64,000 bases of DNA from Lactuca virosa. Taxonomy: Eukaryota; Streptophyta; Magnoliopsida; Asterales; Asteraceae. Both the position numbers and the translations under genes were made by a program. Position 1 is the first letter of the stretch; each line of letters opens with the position of its first letter. The notes below the pieces were generated by a model, which saw nothing but the letters and a program-made list of their open reading frames with translations, had not been told where the DNA came from and made no database searches. This document shows, piece by piece, positions 1-11,553 of the stretch. The DNA lies in contig CAKMRJ010005523.1 of assembly GCA_928212115.1 (NCBI GenBank), positions 102,875,315 through 102,939,314 on the forward strand, given 5' to 3'.

Positions 1-1135
1 GTTTTCAAGAATTACAAAAATTGCCCTCAAGTTTTGGAATTTGAGAAAAGTTTTTAAGAAAAAAAGAATTGAATTCTAAACTCTTGGATTCATAACTTAA
101 ACAATTAATAATGGTTTTAATTTTGAGGTTTAATAATTGGAATTATGATGTTTGTTAATAGTTTCAAATTAACTCTTATGGACTTTATAATAGTTGTATT
201 AAAGCGTTTATTAAAAGAGTATTATTAATCCATAAATAGTATGGTTTGAGTTTTAATTAAATTAAAAGTCTAGTTTAATTAAATAGATTAAACCACCAAA
301 GTATTTTAAATGTCTAAATACACCCTTATACTATTATAATATTAAAAGTTGTAATATATATATGTATAAGGCAGTCGTCTTACCATTAGTAAGGCCTCAT
401 TCACGAAGCCCCGGTCTATAAGGGGGGTATAAGGTTACTGCCTATAAATGGCTTAATGGGTGTCCCACTCTCATTCCCGCTTCCTTGACCGGTGGAGGGT
501 CGTTAGCCGAACAGGTAGGACAAAGACTATTTCTCCCTTCATTAAAAGTATTAATGATAAATACTAAGTAACTAAACTTTTAATAATTCCCAATCTTAGT
601 TACTTAGGAAAATGTGAATAAGGTGCTTATCCCATGAATTACACTTGCACTTTGTTTAAACCGTTAGTGGAGCGTGTGTGGTTACTAGCACAGTAACCTG
701 GATTTAACACAGTAGGCAAAGGGTAACTTAATATTTATCATAGTATCGGTGAGCTCGTGTGGTTAACCGGCACATCGATTGAGGGGTAATATTAAGGGTA
801 CCAAGTAGATGTGCATGGTTTACTTCACACCTTGTTTTGTGATCCTCGGCATCCCAGTCACAAAACCTGAAGGCACACCTCGAGATTGAAACATGCATTG
901 AAAAGTTCAATGATCTCAAAAGATCTAGGAGTTTCAAATCCAAGTAAAAACCTAATTAATTATTTATTTTTCATGGTGGAAATTGGTAAATCGTCATTTA
1001 CCTACCTTCAATATTTTATAACTCGGATAACGGCATCCCTCTTCCAATTTATAATAGGTTTTGGATCCAGCCTTATATTTCATATTGGGGGTAATATTAA
1101 GGACTTTAGATCAACTATCTTGAATATCTCCAAAA

Positions 1136-1800
1136 ATGTCGAGTTCAGACATTTATGATCTTCCCAAATCTCGTGGAACTTTACTTCCTCCACCTCCTCC
1201 AAATATTCTCCCTAACCCACAAGTTCAAGTCACTCAAGCCCTAATGGCAAGCAAGGCCTATGTGTGATCACATCTTAGAGATGAAGTCACATATTGACAA
1301 GTCGGGAGAGTTGGGTTTCAAAGTCTTGAGAAAGTTGGATGTTCAATCACTTTCTAAGTCACATAGTGAGTTCCTTTGGGACTACTATGATACAGACTAT
1401 GACATGAACCTTAATGATCATATCTATTTGCTTGGTGCTGCCTGAATCAAGCATGATTTGGAACGATAGTGAAGCAAATTTGATTAGAAGATCAACTTCC
1501 CAAAAACTTTATGGACAGTGACAATGGTGACAACTGGAAATCCAGAAAAAGCATTCTCTTCCCAATGGAAAGGGATTGACCATAGTCAACCCGGTTGACC
1601 AAATGGTAAAGAGAAAGGCTAAGTCTGAGATAGTCCCATTACCAAAGGGTCCATATGTTTATTTTGCCAAAGGAAGGGCGTTGATTGCAAAGCTGCAAAT
1701 TACCTAAGGATGTTAAAGTCAATAAGTTTGACTCTACATCAGGTAGAGCCCATTATCTAACTCTGTTAAGTTCTATTCTGAGATCCTCATTGCATGATGT
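1136..1800 (+). pseudogene. Copia-A gag remnant
   Basis: An ATG at 1136 opens a Copia-like gag N-terminus (MSSSDIYDLPKSRG) that stops near 1265. Gag-like sequence continues in another frame (HILEMKSHIDK, then an SEFLWDYY stretch) to about 1445. Around 1650-1720 is a corrupted zinc knuckle with CLFCQRKG, whose second half is damaged. The N-terminus is unlike that of Copia-B although the leaders are alike. Several stops and shifts make it non-functional. Confidence 0.6.
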
Positions 1801-3089
1801 GACTGGGTCACATGTTGATGTTTTAAGAATCAAAGAATAGAGAGAAATCTTAAAGGAAGTATATGCTGATTCTGATCGCGAAGGTGGATTTCGATCGCAT
1901 CAGAATTTTGAGCAGTTGCTAAGAAGTTATGATATATGCTAAGGAATAGATAACAACAATTTCCATGTGGATTGTGGAAGAAAGTTTTTCCGCAAGTTTT
2001 AAAATAAAAGAAAATTGTTTAATTTTGTTTATTTGAACAGTATCCTTACCAGGGCATTGTGGAAAATTGTTGCTTTATGATTCCACCTGACAACAATATT
2101 GGAAAATGGATTTGATTCTTCATTTGTGGTAGTGTCTAAATTTACCAAATCATGAAAGTTCCTCATCACCCAAGTTTCAATTGGACCGAAACTTGGAATC
2201 ATGCAAGTTGGAATAGTATGATGAATGAGAACTTTCAAGCATTGGAAAATCAAGACAATTACTTGTTCACATGGATGTGTGAGTCAAGTGAAGGACTAAA
2301 GGGATCGAGTACACATTCTTGTGCACTGGTCATGTCCACCACAAAGCTCGTTAAGACTATTTGATTTACTAAAGTTTAGTAAATATGGTTATACTTACAA
2401 GTTTAAGTATAATTCTGAAACATTGGAAAAGTCTCAATGTATGGCAGAACGAATGGGAAGAATCAAATTAGGCAGAAAGATAAAAGTTTCTCAAATCTGA
2501 AAAGATGGGAGAGTACTTTAGTATCATGTTTGTGATCATCTTATGATTTAGAAATCATATCACAATTAGTCCTCTAAAGGTCATCTTAGTGCATTCTTAT
2601 GACTAAGAAGAGGAGGAGTCATGAATTGTTTGAAATGGTTAGATCAGGAAGATGAGTCATACTTCGTTCCAAAACAATTCTTAGAGTCATACTCCAAGAT
2701 TGTAACTTGAGTGACATATCTTAAAGAAAGGTTTAAACACTTGTCAAATGTAAGAGTAAAAGTGTCCTACTCTTGTACATTGAAATTGGTAAGTTGTGAT
2801 GTTTTGGATAAAACAAAGACCAACTAAGGCCCAATTGTGTGAAGTGTTTGTCTTGATAAAGAAATCCGCACTATCTCTTGAATATTTGGCAAGATAGTCT
2901 TATATGTCAAGAGGATAGTGGGAGTCTTAAAGATCCTAACAAAATTTCAAGAACTAATCAAGAATAAAACCTGAGGTTCTCTCACTACACACGACTTGAG
3001 GTTTATAACCTATCGTGTTGACATATTCTGTGCCCATTCTAGCTAAAGTTGGCTTTGCATAGGAAGTTCTGAAAGTTCTCAATTGGTTG

Positions 3090-4080
3090 CATAACAACTT
3101 GGAAGCAATGACAGGCCCTGTACTGCCAGGTGGCAAGAAGTTAAGATTGCATAAGTTCAGTCCATATGAGTTTGGATTGTTCATTATCCTTGTCTTGTGA
3201 CTATGGTTTTGACGATTCACATGGATAAGAACACATACACCATAAAATCTAAGGGTCATAAGGTTTCTCTCCGATTCATGAAAATGATGGTGAGGAACCC
3301 TCTATTCCCAAGTAGATTTGAAGCAGATGGCAAAAGGTCTAAACAATTGAGACTATGATTACGGCATCCTTTTCATAGTTCTGAAATTGTTTAGACACAC
3401 ATGCATGCTATCTAAGGAAAGGTGTATGATTTTGATAAAGTTTTATCAAGCATCTCGTATCAGAAATCTGAAACTTGGTAAGAAAGTCAATAAAGTATTG
3501 ATTTCTAGAAGTCCAGCTGATTTCTGAGTACATGTCAAAGCTAGTGGGAGCATAGTGTTATGCTAATAATCATCATGTTAGTGGGAGCATGATAATTATG
3601 TTAGTGTTGCAAGTTAGCAATGTTAATTATAGAAAACAAAGTTTCATTCGTGAGGCTGCAGGGATTTGAAAAGTTGTTTTTGCTATATTAATGGAGAGGA
3701 TATACTTCATTTCAATTCTAAAGGCTTAGATTGAGACCTTAATCATCTTTAGTCAAAGAATATATTATGAATTTCATGTTGGATTGGTTCACTTAAGGAA
3801 ATTCTATATATTGCGTTCTCAAAATTCGATTATGATTACGACTCCCTCTTCATAGTCAAATTTTGAAAACATGGCAAATAAAAATATTGTAGCAAAGACT
3901 GGTCTAGAATCATGTCTTTATGTGAGACATCATGAATCGTGTACCATTTGCTTTGGGTACAGGATCGATTGCATGTGCTATAATATTTGTCATTTCTAAA
4001 TTTTTCCAAAGACCAGAGCATTAAGAAGGGAAAGGTCTAGAATTGGATATGACTAAAATGATTAAGCAATTGTCGAGGAC
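3090..4080 (+). pseudogene. Copia-A pol scraps (reverse transcriptase region)
   Basis: Short pieces align by eye with the Copia-B pol. EAMTGP near 3100 matches EAMAGP. AAGCTAGTGGGAGCATAG near 3538 matches the Lys-Ala-Ser-Gly-Ser-Ile stretch that precedes the YVDD box in Copia-B. A block near 3945 resembles the later GSIMYA stretch. Between these no frame is open. The rest of 1800-4740 looks like decayed or rearranged pol that I cannot assign. Confidence 0.35.
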
Positions 4081-5509
4081 AATCTGAGGTTTACCAAAGA
4101 TTGGTTGCTCAGGGACAGTTGGAATAAGTTGCTAATTTTGGAAGGACCATATTGACATATTCTGAAAAGAGAGCATCTCTTTATTCAGAAGTGATAGTCA
4201 AAATGAGAATATGGAGTTGTCTCCATAGGTGGAAGTTATCTGTGTAAGATTAGAAAACTTAATGCAAGAAGCATGTCCAAAGCAATGTACTTTGAATATG
4301 AGACTTAGTTTCCATGGAGTTGATCTCCATTGGAATACCTTATAATGACTGTTGACAAGTCTTTGTGACTTTGTACATATTCATTACAGGAGGGTCAGTG
4401 CATATAAGTTTTAAAATCTAAACAGATTTTGATAAATGATAGGAATTTGAAATTCTCACATTTTTCGATAAGGATTTGGGAGTGTGAAATTAGAATCATC
4501 GAAATTATGTTCAATTAGTTTATTTCACAAATTAAGGATCATAGACAAACATAGAGTGCATACTTGGTGTATGGCAAAGCTATTGTTTAAGAAAAACATA
4601 GTGTACATGCTTGGAGCATGGGACAACTAGTGTTTTTAATTCAAGTATAAAGTTGATAAAACCGAAACAATGAATATAGGTAATCAGTATGGTGATAAAT
4701 AAAAGCGTTTATTTATATTCATAGGGTTTGATACCATATTTGATTCATTATTCTTGTGTTTCACTTGCATGTTTTGACTTCCAGAATAACTAAGTCGCTC
4801 TTCCTGAATGATTAAGTTATTCAAACCATCCACAGTCGGTCATATGTTGGAAGTAGATATGAATCAAGACTGTCATGGGTTGTTTGTAGAGGTCCAAGTG
4901 GGGTGGACAAAGTGGTGCTACAACACTCATAAGTGCTAATAAGTTTTGAGTATTGGATTCAACCCGCGCTCATTTGAATCACTCTGGATTTTATCACGAG
5001 TGATCATGAGACATAATATCTTATATTCTTCAAACCTAGAGATATGAGTTGTTACTATGAGTTGTTTATACATTGATTTCACACGAAAACGCATTTGGTA
5101 ACTCGATGTTATAAAACGTGCCTTTGTGTATGATTCAACAAGTAGTAGAACAAGCCATATGAGTCGAAGTTTATCCATTCCTTTTACCTTCGGGATAAAA
5201 GCAATATCTGTGGGCCCTCGATGATTTAGCGATGACACATGTGAGTGCTTGGCAAGCAGGACCGATTTGATTTGTTCAATCAGTCAGTCATCATAATCAA
5301 AAATCGGGAAAACAACAAATGGACAGAGAGACGATTATAATCCATGTCTTAGTCCTATGATATCTAGAATGGAGGAATATATGTTCCCCTATCTAATGGA
5401 CAAGTCATTGACAAGGTCAGGTTCGACAGCGGCTTTAAGAGCTACGATTGGCCAGTTAGGTTTTGAAGTCATACTCAATAATAGTTTTAGACTTATCCAA
5501 GTGGGAGAC

Positions 5510-6254
5510 TGTTGGATTAATGTCTAAGTCCATAACTATATTTGGTATGTACTTGACCCGACCCGACATGTTCCATTTGGGTTTGCACTTCACCGGCACA
5601 ATTTATATGGATAGTCTTTTGAGAATAGTATATTTATGATTTATATTAATATATTATAATTCTAATATATTAATATGGAATCATATTATTTAATTAGTAT
5701 TGTTCAAGAATTTTTAGAATTAATTAAGTGATCAAAAAGAACTAATTAAATATGGACTCTGATATATATGGAATGGGCCAAGTTCATTTAGTTGGGCTAA
5801 GCTTTCATGGATGGTCCATGGAGCTTTTAACCCATGGATCCTATGTAAATGAAAGGTCATGGGTTTAGGGTTTCATGGATGTAACCCTAATCCTCCATAT
5901 ATATAAGGGGTCCTTGGCTCACAAAATTGGCACAAGTGTGTGAAAATAAGAGTGAGCCATTTTAGTGTGCATACATATTCTCTCAAGTTCTTCCAAGGTG
6001 TTTTGGTGATTTGTGATTCCATTTGAGCTTCCTCCACACTATTGGGGCTAAGCTCTTAAGCTTGAAGACATCAAGCTACATCAAAAGGTATGTCATCTAA
6101 CTAGAACTTTGTAGTATAGGTGCTTCATAATATGCTAGTTAGGATGAAACCTTGGAATAGTTAATATTTGCATGTATAATAGAGAAAACATAGATCCAAG
6201 GTTTATAGGGTTGCATGTACACCATAGGAGTGTTAGAATGCTCAAAACCCAACA
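5510..6254 (+). repeat. Copia-A 3' LTR
   Basis: The 745-bp LTR starts TGTTGGATTAATG and ends CCCAACA, with TG/CA termini. It is clearly related to the 764-bp LTRs of Copia-B: same opening, same CTTGACCCGACCCG block, same end region. A TATA box (CATATATATAAGG) lies near 5896-5908, and a donor-like AAAAG|GTATGT at 6088. Confidence 0.85.
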
Positions 6255-6355
6255 CAAACTTCATAATCTTGAGTATAAAGGATAGGAATCCTGGTGGTTG
6301 ATCTGATACTGTTGGAGATGTTGATTGGGTTCGTTTGTGAAATCGTCAAAGACAT
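6255..6355 (-). pseudogene. Copia-C gag N-terminus (truncated)
   Basis: A minus-strand ATG at 6355 opens MSLTISQTNPINIS and runs to PILYTQDYEV, a box typical of the N-terminus of plant Copia gag (the YTQDYEVW motif). The frame is open until the break at the Copia-A LTR. Only about 33 residues remain. Confidence 0.7.
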
Positions 6356-6527
6356 GATGAGTTTGATTGAACCTGTTCAAGATCAGACTAGTAAACAAAG
6401 TTAGGGTATGATCGAAGTATAAGAACTGCGTCAATGAAGAATGACGCTTCTAGCAGAAAATGATAATCGCGGAAAACCCTAAGACCTTCTTCAATAGAAG
6501 AGATGCATATGGATTACACAGTCTCCT

Positions 6528-6539
6528 GCTCTGATACCA
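6528..6539 (-). other. Primer-binding site of Copia-C
   Basis: The minus strand reads TGGTATCAGAGC, complementary to the 3' end of plant initiator tRNA-Met, two bases inside the LTR. Confidence 0.85.
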
Positions 6540-6541
6540 AT

Positions 6542-6876
6542 TGATGAGATGAATACTCTTTAGATCGATTTGATCTTTAACAGGTAAATCAATAAGAATA
6601 ACAAATACTAGAACACACAATTAATCAACCGTATATCGAATGATTAAAATATAGTCACACCTTATAAGAGCTCGATTAAGAACTTCCTCTGTAGAGGTGT
6701 GCTAGGGTTTACAGTACAATTAATATGATAATAAAAAGCATTAAATGAAAAATATGCATGCATGCACCTTATATACTAAACCATTGAAAGATAAACACGG
6801 TTGGACAGGCCCAAACCGAGAGTACATAATGGACCGAACTACTAAGGCCCAATGGCGCAACCCTTTAAACCCAACA
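6542..6876 (-). repeat. Copia-C LTR
   Basis: On the minus strand it begins TGTTGGGTTTAAAGGG and ends CATCTCATCA, with canonical TG/CA ends, and is followed two bases later by the primer-binding site. Length 335 bp. It abuts Gypsy-1 integrase sequence at 6877. Confidence 0.8.
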
Positions 6877-6877
6877 G

Positions 6878-8050
6878 TACGTCGAGAGGTGCTTAACCTG
6901 TAGGATGGTCAAGGCCAAGCATCAGAGGTCGCATGGCAAGCTGCAGCCTATGGAGGTTCCCATGTGGAAATGGAAGCAGATTTCGATGGACTTCATTACC
7001 AAGTTGCCAAAGACGGCAAAGGGTTTTGATGCTGTTTGGGTCATCGTGAATCGATTGACCAACAGTGCCCACTTTCTGGAAATTCAGGAGAGCTCATCGG
7101 CCGAAAAGTTGGCCGATGTGTATATTCGCGAGATCGTTGCTCGCCATGGGGTTCTGGTCTCTATTGTTTCAGACTGTGATGTTCGGTTCACCTCCCGTTT
7201 CTGGCAGATTTTCCATGAGGAACTGGGCACGAGGCTGCATTTCAATACAACTTATCATCCACAGACCGACGGCCATAGTGAGCTAACCATTCAGACTCTC
7301 GAGGATATGTTGCGAGCATGCATTATTGATTTTGGTGGGAGCTGGGACACCTACCTACCTCTTGCAGAGTTCTCCTACAACAACAGTTTTCACTACAACA
7401 TTGGTGCTCCGCCTTTTGAGCTTTTGTATGGGCGGAGATGTCGTACCCCAGTCTGTTGGGGCGAGGTTGGTCACAGGGTCATGGGTTGGACCGCGGTGGT
7501 CCTGCAGACTACGGAGATGATTCAGCAGATCAGTCAGATATTGTAGACTGCTCTGAGTTGGCAGAAGAGCTATGTTGATTGAAGCCGATCTGAGTTGGAG
7601 TTTCAGGTTGGTGACATGGTGTTGCTGAAGGTATCACCTTGGAAATGTGTGATTCACTTTAGGAAGAAAGGGAAGTTGGGTCCCCGATATATTGGACCAT
7701 TCCGGATTATTGCCAGGGTTGGCAAGGTTGCTTATAGATTAGATCTTCCGGAGGAGCTCAGTCAGATTCATAGCACTTTCCACGTGTCGCAGTTGCGGAA
7801 ATGCCTTCTAGACGAGGATGCAGTGGTATCATTGGATGACGTTCAGATTGATGAGCGCTTGAACTATGTCGAGATGCCGGTAGCTGTTCTGGAAAGGAAG
7901 GTAAAGGTTCTGCATAGTAAGGAGGTACCTTTGGTAAAGGTACAATGACAACATCGGAGGGGATCTGAGTGGAACTGAAAGCCGGAGGCCGAGATGCGGG
8001 AGCATTATCCGGAGTTGTTCACCGCAGCAGGCTTCGAGGAAAAATCCTAG
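6878..8050 (+). pseudogene. Gypsy-1 integrase and C-terminal pol, dead by in-frame stops
   Basis: One continuous frame runs from the CLTC half of the HHCC zinc finger through the integrase core to a chromodomain-like tail ending GFEEKS. Core residues are visible as DFITKLPK, SDCDVRF (normally SDRD) and SELTIQTLEDML (normally SER). The C-terminal GPRYIGPF and FHVSQLRKCL boxes follow. There is no frameshift. The frame is closed by stops at about 7544 (TAG), 7580, 7946 and 7976 (TGA), the last two at positions that are Trp in Gypsy-2. This pattern suits slow mutation after insertion. Confidence 0.85.
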
Positions 8051-8052
8051 TT

Positions 8053-8067
8053 CAAGTGGGAGAGAGT
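8053..8067 (+). other. Gypsy-1 polypurine tract
   Basis: CAAGTGGGAGAGAGT lies directly before the LTR start, the usual site for plus-strand priming. Confidence 0.7.
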
Positions 8068-9687
8068 TGTAACATCCCGATTTCCAGGTATGACAATTTT
8101 TATTCAAAAGACAAGATTCCCTTGGAACTAGTCGAGTTGATGGCCTCAACTCGACGTGTTCCAAGGCTTTGGGTCGCGCATCTTTTTGGACCAACTCGAA
8201 GAGTTGGAGAGGAAAACTCGACGAGTTGGTGGCTGATTATGAAACCCTAATTTTTAGGGTGTTGCACCCTATTTAAATGCCTTAAGTCCCATGAATGGCC
8301 TCCCTACTTGCCTCCTCTGTCCAGAAACCATAGTTTTTGTGCATCCTCTCCCAAGTTGAGTGTGTGAGCTTGAAGAGTTGGTCCGTTTGGTGTTCTTTTG
8401 AAGGAACTTGAGGATGGAAGTGTCTAGATTGAACGGAAGGCTTCAGATCCATAAACTCTTTGAGTATTACAGTTCTTTTAATGTTAAAATTCGACAACTT
8501 GCTTATCTATTGCTTAGATCTCTTCCTTGGAAGTTTATTGTCATATTTGGCTCATTTTTGGGATTGTTCATGGGGTTGAGCATTTCATGAAGTTATCACT
8601 TCATATTTGGACGTTTTTGGCCTCTTTGGGCTTAAAGTTTGAAGCTTTATCAAGTTCTCGGCCTCATTCATGCTTCAGGTCCCTTATTAAGCCTTCCTTG
8701 AGTTTTGGAGCCTCTTTGTGTCATGTATGGACGTAAAGTTAGCAACTTTACGTGGATTTCCAGCTCTTGGGTACCAGATTTACATTTTAAAGCGTTAGAA
8801 TGTGTTAAGTTGGGAAAACTTGACGAGTTTTCCAGCCAACTCGGCGGGTTGGCTAGGGTTTTTCCGATTCTCTGAATACTGAAGGAACTTGATGAGTTGG
8901 TAGGTGCACTCGACGAGTTGGGTCAACATGGACTGTTGACCTTGACTGTTGACTTTGACTTTGACCATGGTTGACCACGTTGACTTTTGAGGGTATTTTA
9001 GGTATTTCGGAGTTTTGATGGAATTGGTCAGATGGTGGTTGTAGGCATTTAAGTCAGGAGCTGAGATTTAGGAGTTGGATCTTATCAGTCAGTGCTGCTT
9101 ATGACGTGAGTGTTCCTCACTGTACTTGTTGGGTCGAAGGCACCAAGGCCGACCCTTTTGGAATGTTATCCTGATAATTGCATGATTGAGTATTAAAGTG
9201 ATCTGTTAGATCTGTATCCTGGTATTAGGATGATGTTATGCTTAGTGATCTGTAAGATCTGCTTGTTTGTCTGTTCACTAGTTATATGTTTAATTGTTAT
9301 GTATATGTCGACATGTTATGTGCGGTTGGGTTGAGGCGGTCCTGCTTTGTGCTGAAGGCCAACAGACCCAGGGCATCCCTGATAGACTGAAGGCCAGTGG
9401 GGCGTACCAGTCAGGCCGAAGGCCCGGAGAACTTTCCAGGTAGGCTGAAGGCCCGAGGTGGTGTACCAGTCATGTTGTAGGTTCTGTGAGCGTACCAGAT
9501 AGACTGCAGGCTGGTGGGGCGTTCCAGTCAGATTGAAGGCTCTGAATGCATGTTGTTTTTGATATTATTATGGGTATTGTATTGTGTTGTAATTTTGGGG
9601 GAAACACACTAAGCTTTGGCCTTACAGTTTTGAATTATGTTTCATGTACCTCAGAGGATCGCGGAAAGGCGAATGCGTGATCGTGCA
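8068..9687 (+). repeat. Gypsy-1 3' LTR, first part
   Basis: Begins TGTAACATCCCG. In order it holds ACTCGACGAGT-type words (about 8140-8230), a TATA-like CCCTATTTAAAT (8267-8278), a perfect 10-bp hairpin (8731-8753), a GTGAGT donor (9106), a degenerate tandem array (about 9340-9545), and the CACTAAGCTT motif (about 9608). It is interrupted at 9687 by Gypsy-2 and resumes at 19130. Confidence 0.85.
8731..8753 (+). promoter_or_regulatory. TAAAGTT hairpin in Gypsy-1 LTR
   Basis: ACGTAAAGTT, loop AGC, AACTTTACGT: a perfect 10-bp stem with a 3-base loop, between the TATA-like box and the splice donor. Homologous hairpins with different flanking pairs occur in other LTRs here. Confidence 0.7.
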
Positions 9688-10268
9688 TGTAGCATCCGGT
9701 TCCCGGTATGAATTTCATTCAAGTATTATTCTTTTTTTTTTTGGCCTCGAACTCGGCGAGTTGATGGCCAACTCGACGAGTAGGAGCGACTTGGACCCGG
9801 GAGTTTAATGACCTACTCGACGAGTCGGCAGCCAGACTCGACGAGTAGGCCCTGACTGGACAAAACCCTAATCTAAGGGATTGCTTAAGCATCTCATTCA
9901 GCCTCCCTTCGTCCCTATTGCTTTCAGAACTCTCCATATCAAACCCTAATCGTTTGTGTAAAGATCTAAGGCCTTTGTGGTGGTTTTTGGTGATTTTGGA
10001 TCATAAGAAGGAAGAGAAAGGCTTGAGGAATCAAGAGGAGGCCAGAGGATTTCGAGTTTGTGCACCCCCTGCAGTTCTTTAGAGGTATAAAGCCGATACC
10101 TTGCTCTTTCATGTTTTAGATCCCTTTGTGGGGTGATTTAGGGCTTTTAGGAGCCATTTTTGGTGACCAATCATGAGTGCAAGCATGGTTGGGGGCTAAG
10201 ACTTCAGATCCAAGGTCCTTGAGGGATTACAAGACAGAAAGGGACTGATTTTGGAGCCTTAAAGATCC

Positions 10269-10336
10269 CATAGTCCCATGCATGCACGTAAAGTTTGTAA
10301 CTCATAGTCCCATGCATGCACGTAAAGTTTGTAACT
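10269..10336 (+). repeat. 34-bp direct duplication in Gypsy-2 5' LTR
   Basis: Two consecutive copies of a 34-base unit starting CATAGTCCCATGCATGCACG, duplicating the left arm of the LTR hairpin. The 3' LTR lacks this region. Confidence 0.9.
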
Positions 10337-10342
10337 TTACGT
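10320..10342 (+). promoter_or_regulatory. TAAAGTT hairpin in Gypsy-2 5' LTR
   Basis: ACGTAAAGTT, loop TGT, AACTTTACGT: perfect 10-bp stem. It sits upstream of the GTGAGT donor, as in Gypsy-1. Confidence 0.7.
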
Positions 10343-11029
10343 GCTAGATCGATCTTAGAAGCCTAGATCTATCTTTTGGTCAAGTGTTGTACGTCAGAAA
10401 TCGAGAAATAAGACTTGGTCGTTCTCGACTCGGCGAGTCGTTCTTGGGACTCGGCGAGTCCATGGCTTGACGTCCCTTTTCTGTTATGGTTCGAAGGAAC
10501 CCAGTGAGTGTGAGAATGGTCTTAGAGGGGTCCGGGGGAATGACCCAACGCATTGGACTTAGCCATAGACCTGGGAATCAAAGGACTCGGCGAGTGTATG
10601 AACAGACTAGGCGAGTCCAAGGCAATCTCCCAACGTTCGAAGATGAACTCGACGAGTTGTTCATACAACTCGGCGAGTCAAGGGCAGACTTGTTCATAGG
10701 ATGGGGATGAACTCGACGAGTTGTTCATACAACTCGGTGAGTCGGATGAAGGTTCATTCGAGGTTGTTTTAGAAGGAGAACTCGGCGAGTAGCAGCGTGA
10801 AGAAGGACAGATGAAAGGATAGGGACTCGACGAGTTGGTGGCCCAACTCGGCGAGTCAGGTCAACTGGAAGTTGACTATGACTTTGACTTGGTCAGGGGT
10901 AAATAGTCATTTTACCCTAAGAGTAGTTATCAGTGTCTGATTAAGTGTTTTGTGGATTTATAGTCGGAGGATCACCGGAGCAGCAGTCAGACATCTGTCG
11001 ATCAGCTTTTCAGCAGTCAGCCTTGCGAG

Positions 11030-11553
11030 GTGAGTTACCTTCCAGTAGCGGTGGATCTACGGCCACAATGTCGGCCCACTAGCAGGAGTTGTATGTTAGA
11101 TGATTGTCTTTGTGATATTCATCTAGGTTTGCTACTACCTGATATGTTATGTGCTAGTATGAATATGATTTTAGCAGTAGGGGAGATAGTCCCCAAGATT
11201 TCTGGTCGATAGGGCCGAAAGGGGTAGTCATACCCAGCCATGCTAGATAGAATATGATTATGTGTTACATGTTATGTGGTAGTAGTAGTGGGGTGAAATA
11301 GTCCCCAGTATCCGGTCGAGAGGACCGAAGGGGAGGCCAGCACCTACATATGCTAGGCAGTATCCGGTCGAGAGGACCGAAGGGGAGGCTAGCACCCAGA
11401 TATTCTAGGCAGTATCCGGTCGATAGGACCAAAGGGTGGGTCAGGCACCCAGATATGCCTGACAGTATATGGATGTTATGTGATTGTATGGTATGCGGTA
11501 CGATGGGGGGGACTCACTAAGCTTCGTGCTTACAGTTTTCAGTTTTGTTTCAG
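11030..11553 (+). other. Putative intron inside Gypsy-2 5' LTR
   Basis: Donor GCGAG|GTGAGTT at 11030 and acceptor TTTTGTTTCAG|GTAC ending at 11553, with a branch-point-like CACTAAG (11515-11521) about 34 bases upstream of the acceptor and a U-rich tract between. Length 524 bp. The 3' LTR has the same signals (18358-18880). Splicing is inferred. Confidence 0.5.
11307..11462 (+). repeat. 52-bp tandem array in Gypsy-2 5' LTR
   Basis: Three copies of a 52-base unit starting AGTATCCGGTCGAGAGGACC. Each contains the inverted pair CGGTCnnnnnGACCG. A related, more diverged copy precedes at about 11191-11250. Confidence 0.9.

Larger units (their letters stand above)
1..6254 (+). mobile_element. Copia-A: decayed Ty1/Copia element, 5' end outside window
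   Basis: Positions 1-1135 match the untranslated leader of Copia-B (about 26730-27668), and 4740-5509 match its 3' untranslated region (about 31730-32462), so this is the internal part of a related + strand Copia element. It ends in a purine tract (GTGGGAGAC, about 5501-5509) and an LTR at 5510-6254. No reading frame survives: gag is broken and pol is only recognisable in scraps. The 5' LTR lies outside the window. The LTR's 3' end abuts the gag of a minus-strand Copia, so Copia-A most likely inserted there. Confidence 0.85.
6255..6876 (-). mobile_element. Copia-C: minus-strand Ty1/Copia 5' fragment
   Basis: Read on the minus strand, it carries a 335-bp LTR (6876 down to 6542), a primer-binding site (6539-6528), about 170 bases of leader, and the first 33 codons of gag. 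It is cut off where the Copia-A LTR ends (6254). The missing remainder must lie left of the window on the far side of Copia-A. Confidence 0.8.

Noticed and set aside
728..943. Short open frames in the Copia-A leader and 3' region on both strands (also 886-1158, 2954-3259, 4936-5238)
   Set aside because: They lie in untranslated or decayed retroelement sequence, match nothing, and their counterparts in Copia-B are not open.
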